DNA from: Sporodiniella umbellata
Lineage: Eukaryota > Mucoromycota > Mucoromycetes > Mucorales > Rhizopodaceae
Length of the DNA stretch: 64,000 nucleotides
Assembly: GCA_025677835.1 (NCBI GenBank)
Contig: JAIXMR010000003.1
Location: 310,001 to 374,000 of the forward strand
Reading direction: 5' to 3'
The notes beneath the pieces are model-generated. The model saw nothing but the letters and a program-made list of their open reading frames with translations. It was not told the origin of the DNA and searched no databases. The translations under genes and the position numbers were made by a program. How positions within the stretch are numbered: position 1 is the stretch's first letter; each line of letters opens with the position of its first letter. This document shows positions 10,190-23,035 of the stretch, piece after piece.

Positions 10190-13100
10190 ATGCAGAATTC
10201 AGCAAACCCTAGATTATCGATCTTTCTGAGAAACAATCGTAATGGTTTTTATCTCATTTCGTAGCTAGGTTACTAACTTTCTTTTTTTTTTTTTCAAGCT
10301 GGAACACCATCAAGAGAAAATGATAGAAAACGATCTCGACTGGATAGAACAAGCATACTGTCTACAGCTACCGCAGACGACGTGATAAAAGAAGCCGAAG
10401 AGCGAGTAAAAACATATTATGAGCAGGGCAATGAATGGAGGCGAAGGGCTTCAACTATTACCTTGGAGAAATCTGATCTTGAAAACAAAATGCAGACTCT
10501 AGCAAAGCACTACAAAGAGCAAATAAAGACACTAGTAGATGAAATTGAAAGACTACAAAACCTGCTTGTCAAAAAAAGCAGCGATGATGACGATGATGAT
10601 AATGAGCAAAACTCGGAAGAATTAGCAAAATTAAGAAAGACTCAAGAAAGGCTTCAAAAATCTCTCAACTCTGCTGAACTAGAAAAATCAAGACTCGCCT
10701 TTGAATTTAAAGACTTAAAACAAAAGTACAATAAAGATGTTGTGAGAGCAGAAGAAGAAAAATCAACTATGGAAAAACAAAATGAACAAATACTTCAACG
10801 TATCAAAGAAAGTAATGATAAACTGAATCACGTGGAAAAGCAAAAAGAGCGTTTACAAAAGCAGCTTGAATTGCTAGCAAGGGATAGTGAGGAGAAGATG
10901 AAAAGCCGATCTAGTATGTCCACAGAACTGGCGTCACTCAAACTCAAGCTATCACAGAAGTCGCAGGACTTCGATCAGCAATCAGAAGAACTTAGTCAGT
11001 TGAAAAACGAATTGAGATCCAAGCGCACAGACATTGTTCAGACAAAGGACAAAATCATTGTCTTGAAGGATTCTAACTCAGAATTGACACTGCAATTACA
11101 AAAAAGCCAGGAAGAACTATATACCAAAGAGAGCCAATACCTAGACACACTGAAGAGACTTGAAATGCTTACCAAAAATAACGAAGACCGTAATCGCGAA
11201 GACTCAGCAGAGAATTCTAGCTTAAAGCTCGAGTTAACGAGAAAAACAGAAGAGGTCAAGCATTTAAACAAAGAGCTAGAAACCAAAATAGAGGAACATG
11301 AAAGTTCGAAAAGAGAGCTCGCTTCGGCTCTTTCACAAATAGAAAAAAACTTACAACTCAAAGAAAAAGTCCAGAAACTAGAAATTGAGCTTACTCACAA
11401 AGAGGCTACAATTGTTCAAATGCAGCCACTCAGCGGGACCCTAGAGACAAAAGTCAACCAGCTAACAGCGCTTGAAGTTTGTTTAGTAGAGAAGGATGAA
11501 AAAATTCAACAGCTTGAAACCTCACTCAGCAAAAAAACCAAACAACTAGAAACCGAGAAGAGCGTACTTCAAACTGAAATAAAAGAAAAGGAAAAAGAGT
11601 TCAGATATAGAGAAAGTGTATCAGAAAAAAAAATAGAGGACTTGGAAAACCAGCTTCAAGAACAAATATACCATACCCAGGAATTAAAAAAAAAGCAAGT
11701 GCAGGGAAATCACGATTTAGAAAAACTCAGATCCCGTACACAAGAGCTTCAAGAAAAATTGACCTCTGCTCATAGCTCCGCAAAACATGTAGATGATCTG
11801 GAAGGTGTTTTGAAAGAACTTCAGGAAGAGCACGAAAAAAAGGAGACACTATCTAAACAAGAAATAGACCGTTTACAAGCGCGTACAAAGACGCTACAGG
11901 ATAAAATAGGATCTTTAGAGACTCAGCTAAAAGAAACCGTTGAGGACTCAGCAAACCACATCAATACCCTTGAGCGTCTGTTGTATGAAAAGCGTAAAGA
12001 CTTTGAGAGTAAAGAGCGACTATCAGCCCAGAAGGCTCATCAACTTGAAGCACGTAATCAGGAGCTCCAAAAAGATCTCAAGTTTTGTGAAGCACGGCTA
12101 GTAGAAATCAGTGAAGACGCAGTTAACCAAATACGTACTCTAGAGAGTCTATTAGAAGAAAAGAAAAAGGTTTATGAGCATACAGAAGACTTGAAGACTC
12201 AAAAAATCGACGAGATGGAAACACGTATACATGTTTTACAAGGGAAGCTTGGACATGCTGAACGAAAAATGGACGAGATGAGAAAAGAGGCTCAGGCAGC
12301 TGAAAACGATCTCCAAGAAAAGGAAGAAGAGTATGAGCATAAATATACAATGACAAATGAGCAGATTAGCCAACTACAAGAGCGCAATCAATCGTTGAGA
12401 AGTAAGCTTCTTCATGCCGAAAAGAGATATGAGGAAGTTATTAAAGAAAGAACAGACAACACAAATGAGCTGCATTCGATGGAAGAAAAACAGAGAGAGT
12501 ATGAGAGAGCTATCGACAGCTTAAAGGTTTCAGTAAAGAACAAGCAGGAAGAGCTCGATCGTAAGGACCGATCTGTCAATCAAAAGCTCAGACAGCTAGA
12601 AGGACACCTTCAAACACTTCAAGACCAATTAGCGTTTGCTGAGAAAGAACTTGAGGAGAGAAATGAAACAATCTCTACACAAGAAAGCAATATCTATACC
12701 TTAGCCAGAGATAAAGATAGCGTAGAGTCAAAATGGCGCGAAACCAACCAAAAAGTACGAAGCTTTGAGTCTCAAATGCAGAGTCTTCAAAGTAAGCTAT
12801 CAGCAGCCGAAAACGAAAATATACACTTCTCTCAGCACAGTAGCAAAATAGAGCACACACTTCGCGAAAAACAAGAGGAGTTTAGTAGCAAACTTCGAGC
12901 TGCTAATCGTAAATTGCAAGAAATTGAAGATCAGAATCGAATAATGAACGAAAAGCTCAAATTTACTGAAGAAAAAGTAAATGATATAACAGAACAGAAC
13001 CAAGCTCTTGAGCAAGAATGCCAAAGACTAGAAAATACAGAGCTATTAATAGAAGAACGGTCAGCGCGTATATCGCAATTGGAGAAGGACGTCGAAATTA

Positions 13101-13279
13101 TCTTACGTGATCTGTCTATAGCTACAGAACGTAAGGCGTTGGCGGAAAAAGAACACCAAGATTTGCAACAAAAACTGAGCGATGCAAATCAGACAATCGA
13201 AGAAAAAGACTTAGAGCTTGGCCGTATTAAAGACTTGATACGAGAAATTCTCCAAGAAAAATACAATAACAATAAATAA
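10190..13279 (+). CDS. Long coiled-coil protein with internal ~57-residue repeats
   Basis: Two exons (10190-10238, 10299-13279) give 1009 residues; the 60-bp intron contains TACTAAC at 10271. The first 45 residues are Ser/Arg-rich and disordered (GTPSRENDRKRSRLDR). Nearly everything after that is heptad-type coiled coil rich in Glu, Lys, Gln and Leu, broken by an acidic run (SSDDDDDDNEQ). From about residue 495 the sequence is built of tandem units of about 57 residues. There is no motor, SMC ATPase or membrane segment. By architecture it could be a tether, spindle-pole, septum or Golgi scaffold protein; I do not recognise a specific family. Composition-driven similarity to myosin tails or SMC hinges should be ignored. 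AATAAA lies shortly after the stop. Confidence 0.85.
11726..12545 (+). repeat. Tandem coiled-coil units inside the 1009-residue protein
   Basis: Units begin at 11726, 11873, 12044, 12215 and 12374. Each opens with a form of L-x-x-R-x-x-x-L-Q-x-K-L (LRSRTQELQEKL, LQARTKTLQDKI, LEARNQELQKDL, METRIHVLQGKL, LQERNQSLRSKL). The second and third units are exactly 171 bp (57 residues); the first is 49 residues and the fourth 53. Confidence 0.8.
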
Positions 13280-13658
13280 AGATTTGTACAGAATTTTTTT
13301 ATACCATATAACAAATAAAAGCTTTTTCCTAGCACAAACACATCCTAAAAATGTACATACTCAACCCTTTTCTAAAAAAAAAAAAAAAGAGAGCTATCAT
13401 GTCCATAGGTTTTTTCAAAGACACTTATAAGTTTAATTTTACAGTCTGGCAATTTACAAGGGAGCTCTGATCTCTTCACCGTGCATAAAATTGATTATTT
13501 TGACAAAAACCCTTTACTTTTTAAACGTCCGACTCAATGTTAAAAGTGACTTTTTTTTAGTGGGCAGATTTTTTTTTTTACAATTTCCAGGTACTAGCCG
13601 GCCAGCGTCTCCTGTCAAATATAAATCTATTTATTTCCAATAATTAAAAACAACGGGA
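13280..13658. other. Spacer between coiled-coil and PPR genes
   Basis: About 380 bp holding the coiled-coil gene's 3' end (ATAAATAAA at the stop and AAATAAAAG at 13314) and a T-rich region before the PPR start. No other feature recognised. Confidence 0.6.
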
Positions 13659-15806
13659 ATGCATCCCGCCCTTACTTTTTCTACTAGAAGAGCCAAATCT
13701 TCTCAATGCCTATGGCAAACCTGTTCTAACATTCAATGCATGGAACAATTTTACTTTAATCGCAAGCAATCAGCCTCAATTGTCAAGTTTGCCAAACCCT
13801 CCATGTATCTACTCAATCGGCCCAATTCGACCCATGCTTTGAAACGACAGGATGACGATCTTCTAGTAAAGGAAAGCTCTGCTGCGATTCACCCGCGGCT
13901 ATTTAACAAAGATACAACACTTGATGTTATACTTTCCTATTTGTCCACCCATAAGCTTGATGACCGTCTTACTTTTTCCACCTTACGCACCGCTCTTTAT
14001 AATACCACTCAGTATGACCACGAAAAAGCCTGGGCAATTTACAACAACATGATTCAATACAAAGTCAACATTTTTCTTAAACCAAACCACTATGGCACGC
14101 TACTTTGCATACTAAAATTCGGTCACTCACCGTATAACTTACTAAAGGTTGTTGAAGACATGAGACAGCACTCAACTCCAAACGACTATCATTACTCGCA
14201 AATTTTGTTTGCTTTCCAGAGATTTGGTTTGGCGGAAGAGGCGTATGAGTATATAAAAACTCTAGAGGATCCGAGACCAAACCACTTTCACTCCCTCATC
14301 ATAGCCATACGAAAGAGTAAAAAGGCTGACCCAGCATTATTAGAGAAAGTAGTAGTACTGATGTTGGAAAATATGAAAAGCAGAGATCTGGAACTGGACA
14401 ATACGACAAGGGCTGTGACGATAGCCCTATTGGCTGATTTCAAAAAATCTGAACTTATTATCGAATTCTTAAAATCAGTAGATACCATCCAACAAACAAA
14501 GCGCCGGAAAAAAGTCAGGCCCTATAATATATATATGTATACTTCACTTATATCGGGATGCGCGCGGAAAGCAGACGCTTTGGGAGCAAAAGCACTATAT
14601 GAAGAAATGAAGAAAAACGATCTCAAACCAAACCAAGTTACCTATACCGCACTAATGGAAGCATATGGACGAGCAGGCGATTTTACTTCGGCTATTCGAT
14701 TAATGACAAAACACCAAAGACAGTTTAGAAAAATAAACAACAGTATGGTTACCTCTCTTGTAGTCAATGCAATCCGACACGACAACCTGAGAGTTGCAAA
14801 AAACGCTATGGCTTTTATTACAAAGAAGAATATAAAACTAACTGAAACAGATGGAGTACTTCGTGCTGCTATTTTGTGGCTCAAAATCAAGAATGATGTG
14901 AGCGATGCTCGAAGATACTTTGATGAATTATACGCAAATGATGCAAGACTAGTCAATAATGTGATGGTTAACCATCTTATAACAGAATATGGTCGGCAAG
15001 GGAATAAAAAGGGCGTCGTGGAAATGTACGAAAATCACCTTAAGCTACCAAAACAGCCATCTTCTGAAGAAATTCAAAGAACAAAACACTACCTTATAGA
15101 TGCTTTATTTCACTGCCGAGATGTACCTATAGCAATCAGTGTCTTTGTTTCTATGCGAAACCAAGCTATGTCTGATGAAATCACTATGGCTATGATTATA
15201 AAGGGACTTGTTTTAAATAACGAAGGCGACCTGGCTTGGAGTCTTTTCAAGACTTTACAATCTAATGGAACAGAACCCAACCTGCATGCATATACCAGTG
15301 TCTTAAAATCTTTGGGGAATAAAGGATCGTATATGGAAAAAAAAACCAATCCTACAATAGACAGGCTGGACCCTCGTTTACTCAAATCAGCAGGCATAAA
15401 ACTCAGTGACTTAGACTTTAATCCTTCGCCTGTGCCAACAACAACAGAAGCAATTCAGCTTTTCCGCCGATTGACTGGTTTTCATAAACCCAACATTTAC
15501 ATATATACCACGCTTATTTCATGCTTTGCAAAGAATAACATTTACCAAGCGGTCACAATATTCGAGCACATGTGCCTAAAACAAGTAAAACCAACAGTGG
15601 AAACTTATACCGCACTTTTGCAGGGGTGTGCAATTTTCAGAAACAAGGAAATAGCTTATGCAGTATTCAAGCACATGAACGATAATGAAGTAGAGCCAAA
15701 CGAGCTGACCTGGATGTTTTTCATGAAAGCTTTGCTGAGATCCCGGACTCCCACCGCGGAAGTAGATGTTGTGGGAGAATTTTCTAGAATGGCATTAGAA
15801 AACTAG
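13659..15806 (+). CDS. Pentatricopeptide repeat (PPR) protein, probably mitochondrial
   Basis: A single open frame of 715 residues starts at an ATG in the context CGGGAATGC. The N-terminus (MHPALTFSTRRAKSSQCLWQ) is basic and lacks acidic residues, as in a mitochondrial presequence. PPR units are clear: YMYTSLISGCARKADALGA with KNDLKPNQVTYTALMEAYGR (about 290-345), NEGDLAWSLFKTLQSNGTEP with NLHAYTSVL (about 520-555), and IYIYTTLISCFAKNNIYQAV with VKPTVETYTALLQGCAI and NEVEPNELTWMFFMKALL near the C-terminus; other helical pairs are more degenerate. PPR proteins bind organelle RNA and act in processing, stability or translation. The target RNA cannot be read from the sequence. The stop lies 38 bp from that of the convergent TBCE gene. 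Confidence 0.9.
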   Translation: MHPALTFSTRRAKSSQCLWQTCSNIQCMEQFYFNRKQSASIVKFAKPSMYLLNRPNSTHALKRQDDDLLVKESSAAIHPRLFNKDTTLDVILSYLSTHKLDDRLTFSTLRTALYNTTQYDHEKAWAIYNNMIQYKVNIFLKPNHYGTLLCILKFGHSPYNLLKVVEDMRQHSTPNDYHYSQILFAFQRFGLAEEAYEYIKTLEDPRPNHFHSLIIAIRKSKKADPALLEKVVVLMLENMKSRDLELDNTTRAVTIALLADFKKSELIIEFLKSVDTIQQTKRRKKVRPYNIYMYTSLISGCARKADALGAKALYEEMKKNDLKPNQVTYTALMEAYGRAGDFTSAIRLMTKHQRQFRKINNSMVTSLVVNAIRHDNLRVAKNAMAFITKKNIKLTETDGVLRAAILWLKIKNDVSDARRYFDELYANDARLVNNVMVNHLITEYGRQGNKKGVVEMYENHLKLPKQPSSEEIQRTKHYLIDALFHCRDVPIAISVFVSMRNQAMSDEITMAMIIKGLVLNNEGDLAWSLFKTLQSNGTEPNLHAYTSVLKSLGNKGSYMEKKTNPTIDRLDPRLLKSAGIKLSDLDFNPSPVPTTTEAIQLFRRLTGFHKPNIYIYTTLISCFAKNNIYQAVTIFEHMCLKQVKPTVETYTALLQGCAIFRNKEIAYAVFKHMNDNEVEPNELTWMFFMKALLRSRTPTAEVDVVGEFSRMALEN

Positions 15807-15844
15807 AATAAATGATAACTGGCAGCTTTTCTATCAATAGCTAT

Positions 15845-17912
15845 TTATTTAAAAACTAATATCTCATCCCCTTGTTTAATTTCATAAAACTTCAAATCTC
15901 TTAGGTCATCAGACATATCCATAATCATTATGTTCTCTTCATTTACAAGCTGTAGCAAATACAGCTTTTGCTTTGTGGCAGGAACTTTTAGTAGCTTTTG
16001 TATCAGGTGCTTGATATTTCTCACAGACATGGTGGGTAAAAATCTTTTGGAAACTGTCTTTGTTGCTGTCGGGAGCTTATCTTTTTTTTTAATACCAAGT
16101 ATACCACTATCACTGGAATTTCTCAAAGTGATAGTGATCTCTACCAATCGATCATTCAATGCCGATGTGGCCTTTTGTGTATGTGCTAGTAAATCGGGTT
16201 CCCCATGTTCTATAAATAAGAGCAAAGAAATCTTTAGAGATGAAAGCCAGGTTAATAATATGTTTACTTTCACAAAGCTCTTTGTATCGGTGGTGAACCA
16301 GTGCGATATCTTGATGTGTTGGCCCATCTTTAGCGCAAATGGTAAGATAATATCGTTCAAAGTCGTTTCTTTTTCTAGGAGTAATCTAGAAAAACAATCA
16401 GCGCATATAAACAACTATTCGTATAATAGAAATCGACCTACAGTATTTCCGTTTAAAACACTCAAGGCTTTTATTCTCCCAACAACTTGGGATCCCTCCA
16501 CTTCTTTGTCCAAACCTTTTAGGTAGCTATGAGCAACTATACAGCCTTTCAGTATTTTTTACCTTCAAAGATAGGGTTGTCCTTAATTCTCAATTTCTGT
16601 AAACTTGGGTAAGAATTTAAGGAATCAACACTATTCCAACTATTGATTGCATTATTGTCTATGCAAAGGCATTCTAATTGTGAAAGTACGAAATCTGGGC
16701 TTATGGACGATATCTTGTTGTTTGTCAAAAACAGTACCTGTAAGCTATATTAGGCAGTGTCAATATAGTTTTTTTTTTTTCTAAAGAAAGGCAAAAAGGA
16801 AACTGTATTCACTTAGGAAAAGACTGAAGCTTAGCAATTTCATTCCAATCTTCGATAACATTATCTTCCAGATACAGACATTTCAAACTCTTCCATACAA
16901 TAGCACTGAGACCCTTTATTCCATTGCCAGCCAATTGCAAATTTTCCAGCTTAGATAGCCCAGGAGCAACGATTTCTATATCCTTCCATGATACCATTGA
17001 TCTATTGAGTGCTAAAGATTGAATATTACAGAAGTCTAAGTTCTCTATCGGTGTTGCTATCCTCAATTGACTATGAAAAATGTGTAAGGCTCAGTGCCAC
17101 AACACTTTTGATATCGACTTTTTTTTTTTTTTTACTTTAGACGCAAAATTTGAAGTTGCGGAAGTTGTGATACTATAGTAGCTACTGTTTCCCAATCCCC
17201 AATCAAATTTTTGGACAAATCTAGATCTTCAATGGCTAAGTTTACTATGTTAGCTTTTGTTCGCTAAACTGTATATACGTATATTTGATTTACTTAGCTG
17301 AGCTTTGGCAATTTCGTCAGGAGAACCAGCAGAACATATCAACTCTTCTGCAAGTCCAACTACTGATAAACTGCTTAGCTTTCTATTATAATAGATATTA
17401 GAGCCATTATCATTGAAAAGCAAGTACTTACCGCAAAGACTTCTGTACTTTTCCAAACCCATAGGTTTCTACAACTAAGTTTTTATTTCCTCCCCAGTAA
17501 ACCTCCCCTTTATCTGTAGTCTTATCGTATGTGATACTGTTCTCTTCTTGCTCTGAAGTATATTTGCATTTCAGAGCCTGCATAAAGGCCTGCCCCACAT
17601 TCAATTTATCGGGTTGGAATCTAATAAAAGATCCAGAAGTTGGATGACTTTTTTTTTTAAAAAAAAAAAAAAACGATTTATTGTTGATGCAACTGTAAAA
17701 TTGGTTGGATTCGTTTTTTGATGTGTATACCTGCATTCAAAATACTTTGTATCTTTATGTAAACCACCGTGTTTTCCTCTATTTGGGTCATCCCATTCTA
17801 CACCCAACCATTCGCCTTTTGTATCTTTAACTTGACCAACATATCTGACGGTTGCACGATCATTCCCCACTTGGATGCGAGTTCCAACCTGAATGCTTTC
17901 AGGGATGTTCAT
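15845..17912 (-). CDS. TBCE: Tubulin-specific chaperone E (tubulin folding cofactor E)
   Basis: Nine exons (17912-17731, 17647-17432, 17382-17294, 17244-17136, 17070-16813, 16744-16563, 16515-16442, 16385-16268, 16209-15845) join in frame to 530 residues, matching human TBCE (about 527). Order of domains: an N-terminal CAP-Gly domain (VGNDRATVRYVG, GEWLGVEWDD, GKHGG); leucine-rich repeats about 130-330 (LEDLDLSKNLIGDW, LENLQLAGNGI, LQVLFLTNNKISS); the linker with ITPRKRNDFERYYL; and a C-terminal ubiquitin-like domain ending DEILVFK. TBCE captures alpha-tubulin and, with the other cofactors, assembles the tubulin dimer. The start is the first ATG in frame (MNIPESIQVG). One intron (17730-17648) has a perfect T/A homopolymer palindrome next to its acceptor. 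Confidence 0.95.
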
Positions 17913-20556
17913 TAAAAGCAAAGGCTAAATAATGAGCGGAGCTAATTCAAAGCAATGTGCTTTAAAATAAACCTTTCTTGTCTTAGTAGCAGCTTAAGTT
18001 CGGTTTTTGACCATGGAATAGTGTGCCTTGGAAATAGACAAATCAAACATTCTGGAATATACAGCGACACCTTTTATGAAGCGAACAAAAGTAGATTAAT
18101 GCACTTAGGAAACAGAGGAGAGTATATTTACGCTTCCCAGTGGAATAGTACTAATTTTGCAGTCCCTTAATGAAGACTTTGGTCTGGGACTTATGGCTTC
18201 AATTTGTTAGTGAATATATTGACAGCTACTCGTACCTCAAATAATAAAAATGCATATGGGTAGTTTCTTTTTTTTTGCATGTCCGTTCGACTGTATCATA
18301 CCCGGAAATTTTTGCACAGAGTTTTTACAGATGTTGTGCTTGTTTACTTTTATTCTTTCTAAACAGCAATTCATTTGATGATTCACATACAGCTGAAAAA
18401 TAGCATAAAACTGCTTACAAAAAACAAGAAAGAAAACGTGTAGCAGATTTAATAGGGTTTGATGGAATCAACAAATTATTTATATTGACGAGCAGGTACC
18501 AAAGTGCGAAATAAAAGGTGAGAAGTTCGGATTACAATAAAAAAGAAAGAAATCATTTTCTCCCTGCCTATTTCAGATTTGATTTGTTGATTGTGTAGGT
18601 TTTTAATCTTTTTATTTAAAAAATATTCAAACATCTAAGACACTTTAGTAACGAATTCGTTAAATATAGAGCAGGCTGAGGGATAAAGAATATTAAAACC
18701 AGTTTTTTTGATACAATTGCCATAAAAGTAAGCCAAGGATTCGAAATACAATTTAATGTCTAGTTCGAATATATTAGTCAATAGCTATTCACTTTTTTTT
18801 TAAAAAAAAAAGATAATACAAAATGATTACCAAAATATCCTATATAGTATCGGTATGATATTTGAAAACCTCCAGTCTTTTGTAAATTTAATGACCTGAT
18901 GAGTTTTTTAACGAGTTTCTTTTTATCATATACTCCTTTTTCGTCCATCCTGTTAACACTAATACTCCCAGAAAAATGCACAGACACACAGTTCACCGTC
19001 TTATTTTCCTTTTAAAAAACAAAACTAGTATACTTTATGTTACCTATGGCACTCACGATTTTTCACCTCTATACATTTTGCAAGGTATACTAAAAGAAAG
19101 ATAATTCACTACGCTTTACATAGTATATCGAGTATCTCACTTAGTACAAATAAGCTGTACAAGATGGGTATGTTAGTCAAAAAGCCTTTGTTTCTTTTTG
19201 ACCGCTTTTGAATTAATGATTTGTGTGGGCTATTGATCGCGTTTAGGCTACAAGTTTGACATGAACTGCTGGCATATCTAGCTCATAAATACCAAAATTG
19301 CTCAATTTACAAATGGGTACACAGGGCTTTAATGAAACTTGAATCGGTATGAATGGACGTGTCATTTACTTCTGGAATATACAGTTTTATTGTCTTTTTT
19401 CATACTTTTATTTTTGATTCGTAACTATTTGTTTCATTTTGTGAGAATACAAAGGTATCGAGTGTTTTCTTTACGGATAAACCAGTAGCCTCATCTAGCT
19501 GAAGTATTTCTTCATTCATTTTTTTTTTTTAGAATTTGCAGGTGCTATTTTTTCATTAAATATATGCAGACAATAAAAAGAATTAGTTTTGTTTTTGAGA
19601 TAAAAAATAGCGTAAAGCCTCTTGTGATAAAACGATACCTGAAAACAAGACGATCACCAAAAAGACTCTTTCTGTGGAACAAATAATAATCAGGTAACAA
19701 TATCCCTTCTAAACATTCATCCTTTTAGAACTAAAGTGGAAAAATAAACGGAAGGGATGTCATCCTCATTCCAAAGTTCTCTGAATACTAGCTTTTAAGA
19801 AATATGGGAGGTCTTTGTGGAAAAGTAAATGGTTTTTTTTTTGTAGATCGCTTAGAGTATAAAGAAGAATTATATGGAAAATTATGCTAAATGATTGAGC
19901 CATTAGGATACACTAAAGATGCGCATTTTGCTTGGGAAAGAACGCTATCCTACGTTTGATTTGATTGAAAACGAGACTATTACCAACACGATTAAGAGAA
20001 GAGTTTAATGCATATAAGTAATTGTAGAAAGGGTTTCCGACTATCAGCTTTTAAATGATACGAAGAGCAATTGGCGTATTTAGTATACCAAAGAAAGAAA
20101 AAGTATCGTTCTAATGCCCTGTTGAGTGTATTTGTAAATTTTGTGTAATTATCTTTTATATGACTTTGTAGTAACCAATCAAACGTAAAAATGTACAATC
20201 ATTTGCATTTCCCAAATATATACTAAAACAACTATTAGGAATACAAGCGATCTCTCAGATCGTTGTAATATGCAGTTAAAAGGGACTGCTTACAATTTCC
20301 AGTATAGAAAGTTCTTGGGTAGACTTGAGTTCTTATATTTGAATGATGTCAATTACATGCGCTACTTTTTTCTACATATTATTTAGTGAGGTATCTTTTT
20401 TCATTCTTAAATCACAAATGCGAACAACAAACAAAAACAAAAGGTTTTTACTAGCTTCAATTAGACAGTAAAATAGCATAGGGTCTAAGAGTAACTGATG
20501 CTTTTTTCTGTTTGTTTTTATTTTTTATGTTTTTTTATTCTGTCATTATTTTGTTT
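17913..20556. other. AT-rich spacer, no convincing gene
   Basis: About 2.6 kb between TBCE and RPC4. Frames at 17955-18170, 18778-18996 and 19992-20198 are short and show no family pattern. A palindromic T9A10 tract lies at 18793-18811. Nothing else seen. Confidence 0.55.
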
Positions 20557-21940
20557 TTACTTTAGGCCTTCTTCGTCTTGTTCTAAAAGCGCATCCATAT
20601 TAGGCGAACATACAAATTTTTGTACAATATGTCCAAGTTCAATTGCTTTTTTTGTTTCGTCGCTTTCATGATCTACAACCATTACGTTTTCTAAAAAGGT
20701 AGAGTGCATGCCTTGGATTACATCCATCAAAATATTTCCAAACCTCATTCTCATTTTTCCGCTTTTGTATATTATCAATTTGCCCACTTGACCCTGAGGC
20801 ATATCTTTTAGGTCAAGGTTACCCATAGCTTCTTCTAGAGTATTTTTTCTAGCAGCAGGTGGTAGTTGTTTCAACTGCTCTTCTTTTTTTTCCTCGTCCT
20901 CATCTTTGATTTCTAGTTCTTCTACTTTTGGCGCTTCAAAATTGGGAACAATAGTAGGAAATTGAAAGTAAAGCAGCTCATCTTCTGCAACACAGACCAT
21001 ACGATGCTTTTCATCTAACGCAAAAATGTTTTGGGCTGGTGAGTCGCTATCTATATATAATGTTTCGACTGGCTTCAATTCATCTTCCGATTCTTCCGTT
21101 TCTTCTGGTTCTTGATTATCTTCATCCATATCATCCTCTGATTTTACTTTGACTTCCTTTTTCTTTTTTTCAGACTTTACATTCATCCAGGGTATTTTTC
21201 CAATTTTTTGTGATAAAGTAATAGGATCCACGTCACCTTCCATACGTGAAGTATGCTTAAATGTGACAGGCGTATCGTGAGTAGCCAATGTTGTAAACAT
21301 TTCCGTCATATCAGTGCCAGCACTATCAGCCTCTGTACGATTTCCTACATCTCCGCCCATGGAGGCACCTCCACCATATCCTGGTCTACTGTTTCCACTT
21401 CGAGAAACTGCTGAAGGGCCCAGAGAGAAAATGCCTGAGGCAGAGGCTTCTTCAATAATGATTCCTCCTCGACCGCGTCCGCGACCTCTACCCCCACCTC
21501 TGGCTCCTCTGGCTCCTCTACCTCCTCTTGTAGCGTTCAACGCCTCATCAATAGCAGAAGATGTACTTAAAAAAAAGTGATTAAGTAAAAGCACCCATAT
21601 ACGTATAGATAAAAGACGGTTCGTTATCGCTTACTCACACTTCTTTTTTGTTTCTTTTTAATGGTACAGTTGGTTTAAATTTCATTTTAATCGAACTTCC
21701 TCTAGGTTTTTGGCCTTCATTCACACTTTGCAAACGACCAGAACTGGCTGCTTCAGGTCGAATAGTGCCAATTGTTGTTGATTTGGGCATTTCTGGCTTA
21801 GAGCTCTCTCCTTCTGTTTTTACAGCTTCTGATGCAGTTTGTGATCGCGAAGCACTAAGAGTTTTGGCACCCCTTTTAACTGGTGCAAATCTCTTTGTCT
21901 GCTTCTTTACAGTTGGTGTAATATCGACGTGATCAGACAT
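20557..21940 (-). CDS. RPC4: RNA polymerase III subunit RPC4 (RPC53-type)
   Basis: Two exons (21940-21639, 21565-20557) give 436 residues. The N-terminal half is basic and disordered and carries an RGG-like stretch (GGRGRGRGRGG) preceded by an acidic DEALNA segment. The C-terminal 120 residues match the Pol III RPC4 domain: LPPAARKNTLEEAMGNLDL, GQVGKLIIYKSGKMRMRFGN, ILMDVIQG and an end near IVQKFVCSPNMD. RPC4 forms a TFIIF-like heterodimer with RPC5 (Rpc37 in yeast) and acts in initiation, termination and reinitiation at tRNA and 5S genes. The start chosen (MSDHVDITPTV) is the first ATG in the open frame. It is divergent from KNL1 across 1.1 kb. Confidence 0.93.
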
Positions 21941-23035
21941 GTTGCTTGAAGAAGATTGAAACAAAAAAAAAAAAAAAGAAAAAAAATTGACAAGTCAGTC
22001 ACAGTGATCTGTGCATGAATTGGCGTCCTTTTTATTGTTTTGGAACCAATCTATTTTGTAAAGTAGCTGCTTAAACCGGCTGTCTTAATAAAAGCCTCTT
22101 TATTTTCCTTCGCTAGTAAAGTCCGTCTTTTAATAGTTGTTTTATCCCTCAAACGCATATAGATTTGTAAACATATGAAACTTTTTTGGTGCAACACCTA
22201 GCATATAAAGGTTTTCGTAACATACAAATGAATAAACTTTTTCTTTTAGTATAACGGATGTCCTTCAACTCTATTTTTTTTTTCTAAAAAAAAAAAAAAA
22301 AATAAAGAACATGTCCTAGTTCATTTAATATTAAAATCGCTAACACCTCGGTAGCCTGTGTTGTCGCGCGATATTTATTATACTTTTCGTTAATAGCTAA
22401 TTTTTAATTTTAAATTTTCAGCAAGGTCTTATCTACATCTTTTATTTCTCTACCCTATCCTGAAAGCAAAGAAAAGACCGACCTAAGGTTACTCAATTAC
22501 TGGCGTTATCCGCAATTTTGACTCTTCAAGTCTACTGCATAACAGCATTTGATACAGTCTATAGTATTTTGAAGATACTAATAGTATAACTGACTGAAAC
22601 TAAGTACATTCTGCTTAACAAAGCTGCTATCGACTTATCGATAGCAAGAATAAAAAAACAAAACTGATTAATACTAAAACTTCAGTATACATGATGATGG
22701 CTGTAAAGTAATATTTTGCTTCCATGGTCTTTCAAAAAGATAAACTTCTAGTTCTACTATTAGCAGCACACAAAAAAAAAGAGTAATGCACACAGATACA
22801 CAAACCCCAAAACAGCTTCGGTTCAGTTTTTTTTTTTAGCTAAACACACTATGCGGCCAGCTAAAATACAACTTTGTTTGTTTCTGTAGCTTTGTACTTT
22901 AGGGATTGTGCCTCCTAATAAAACAATATCCTTATGTATGTTCAGTAGGTATAAATTTATTTGCTCATGAGGACTGCTTTTTGTACTTTTCTTGGATTAT
23001 TGCCTTCACTTTAGCTCTTAATCTTTTTCAAACCA
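21941..23035. other. Divergent promoter region between RPC4 and KNL1
   Basis: About 1.1 kb with no gene seen. It holds T and A runs (21962-21975, 22268-22301) and must contain both promoters. No specific operator recognised. Confidence 0.6.

Noticed and set aside
15930..16526. 198-codon plus-strand frame across the TBCE 3' half
   Set aside because: Runs through TBCE exons and introns on the opposite strand; no motif, Ser/Phe-rich composition.
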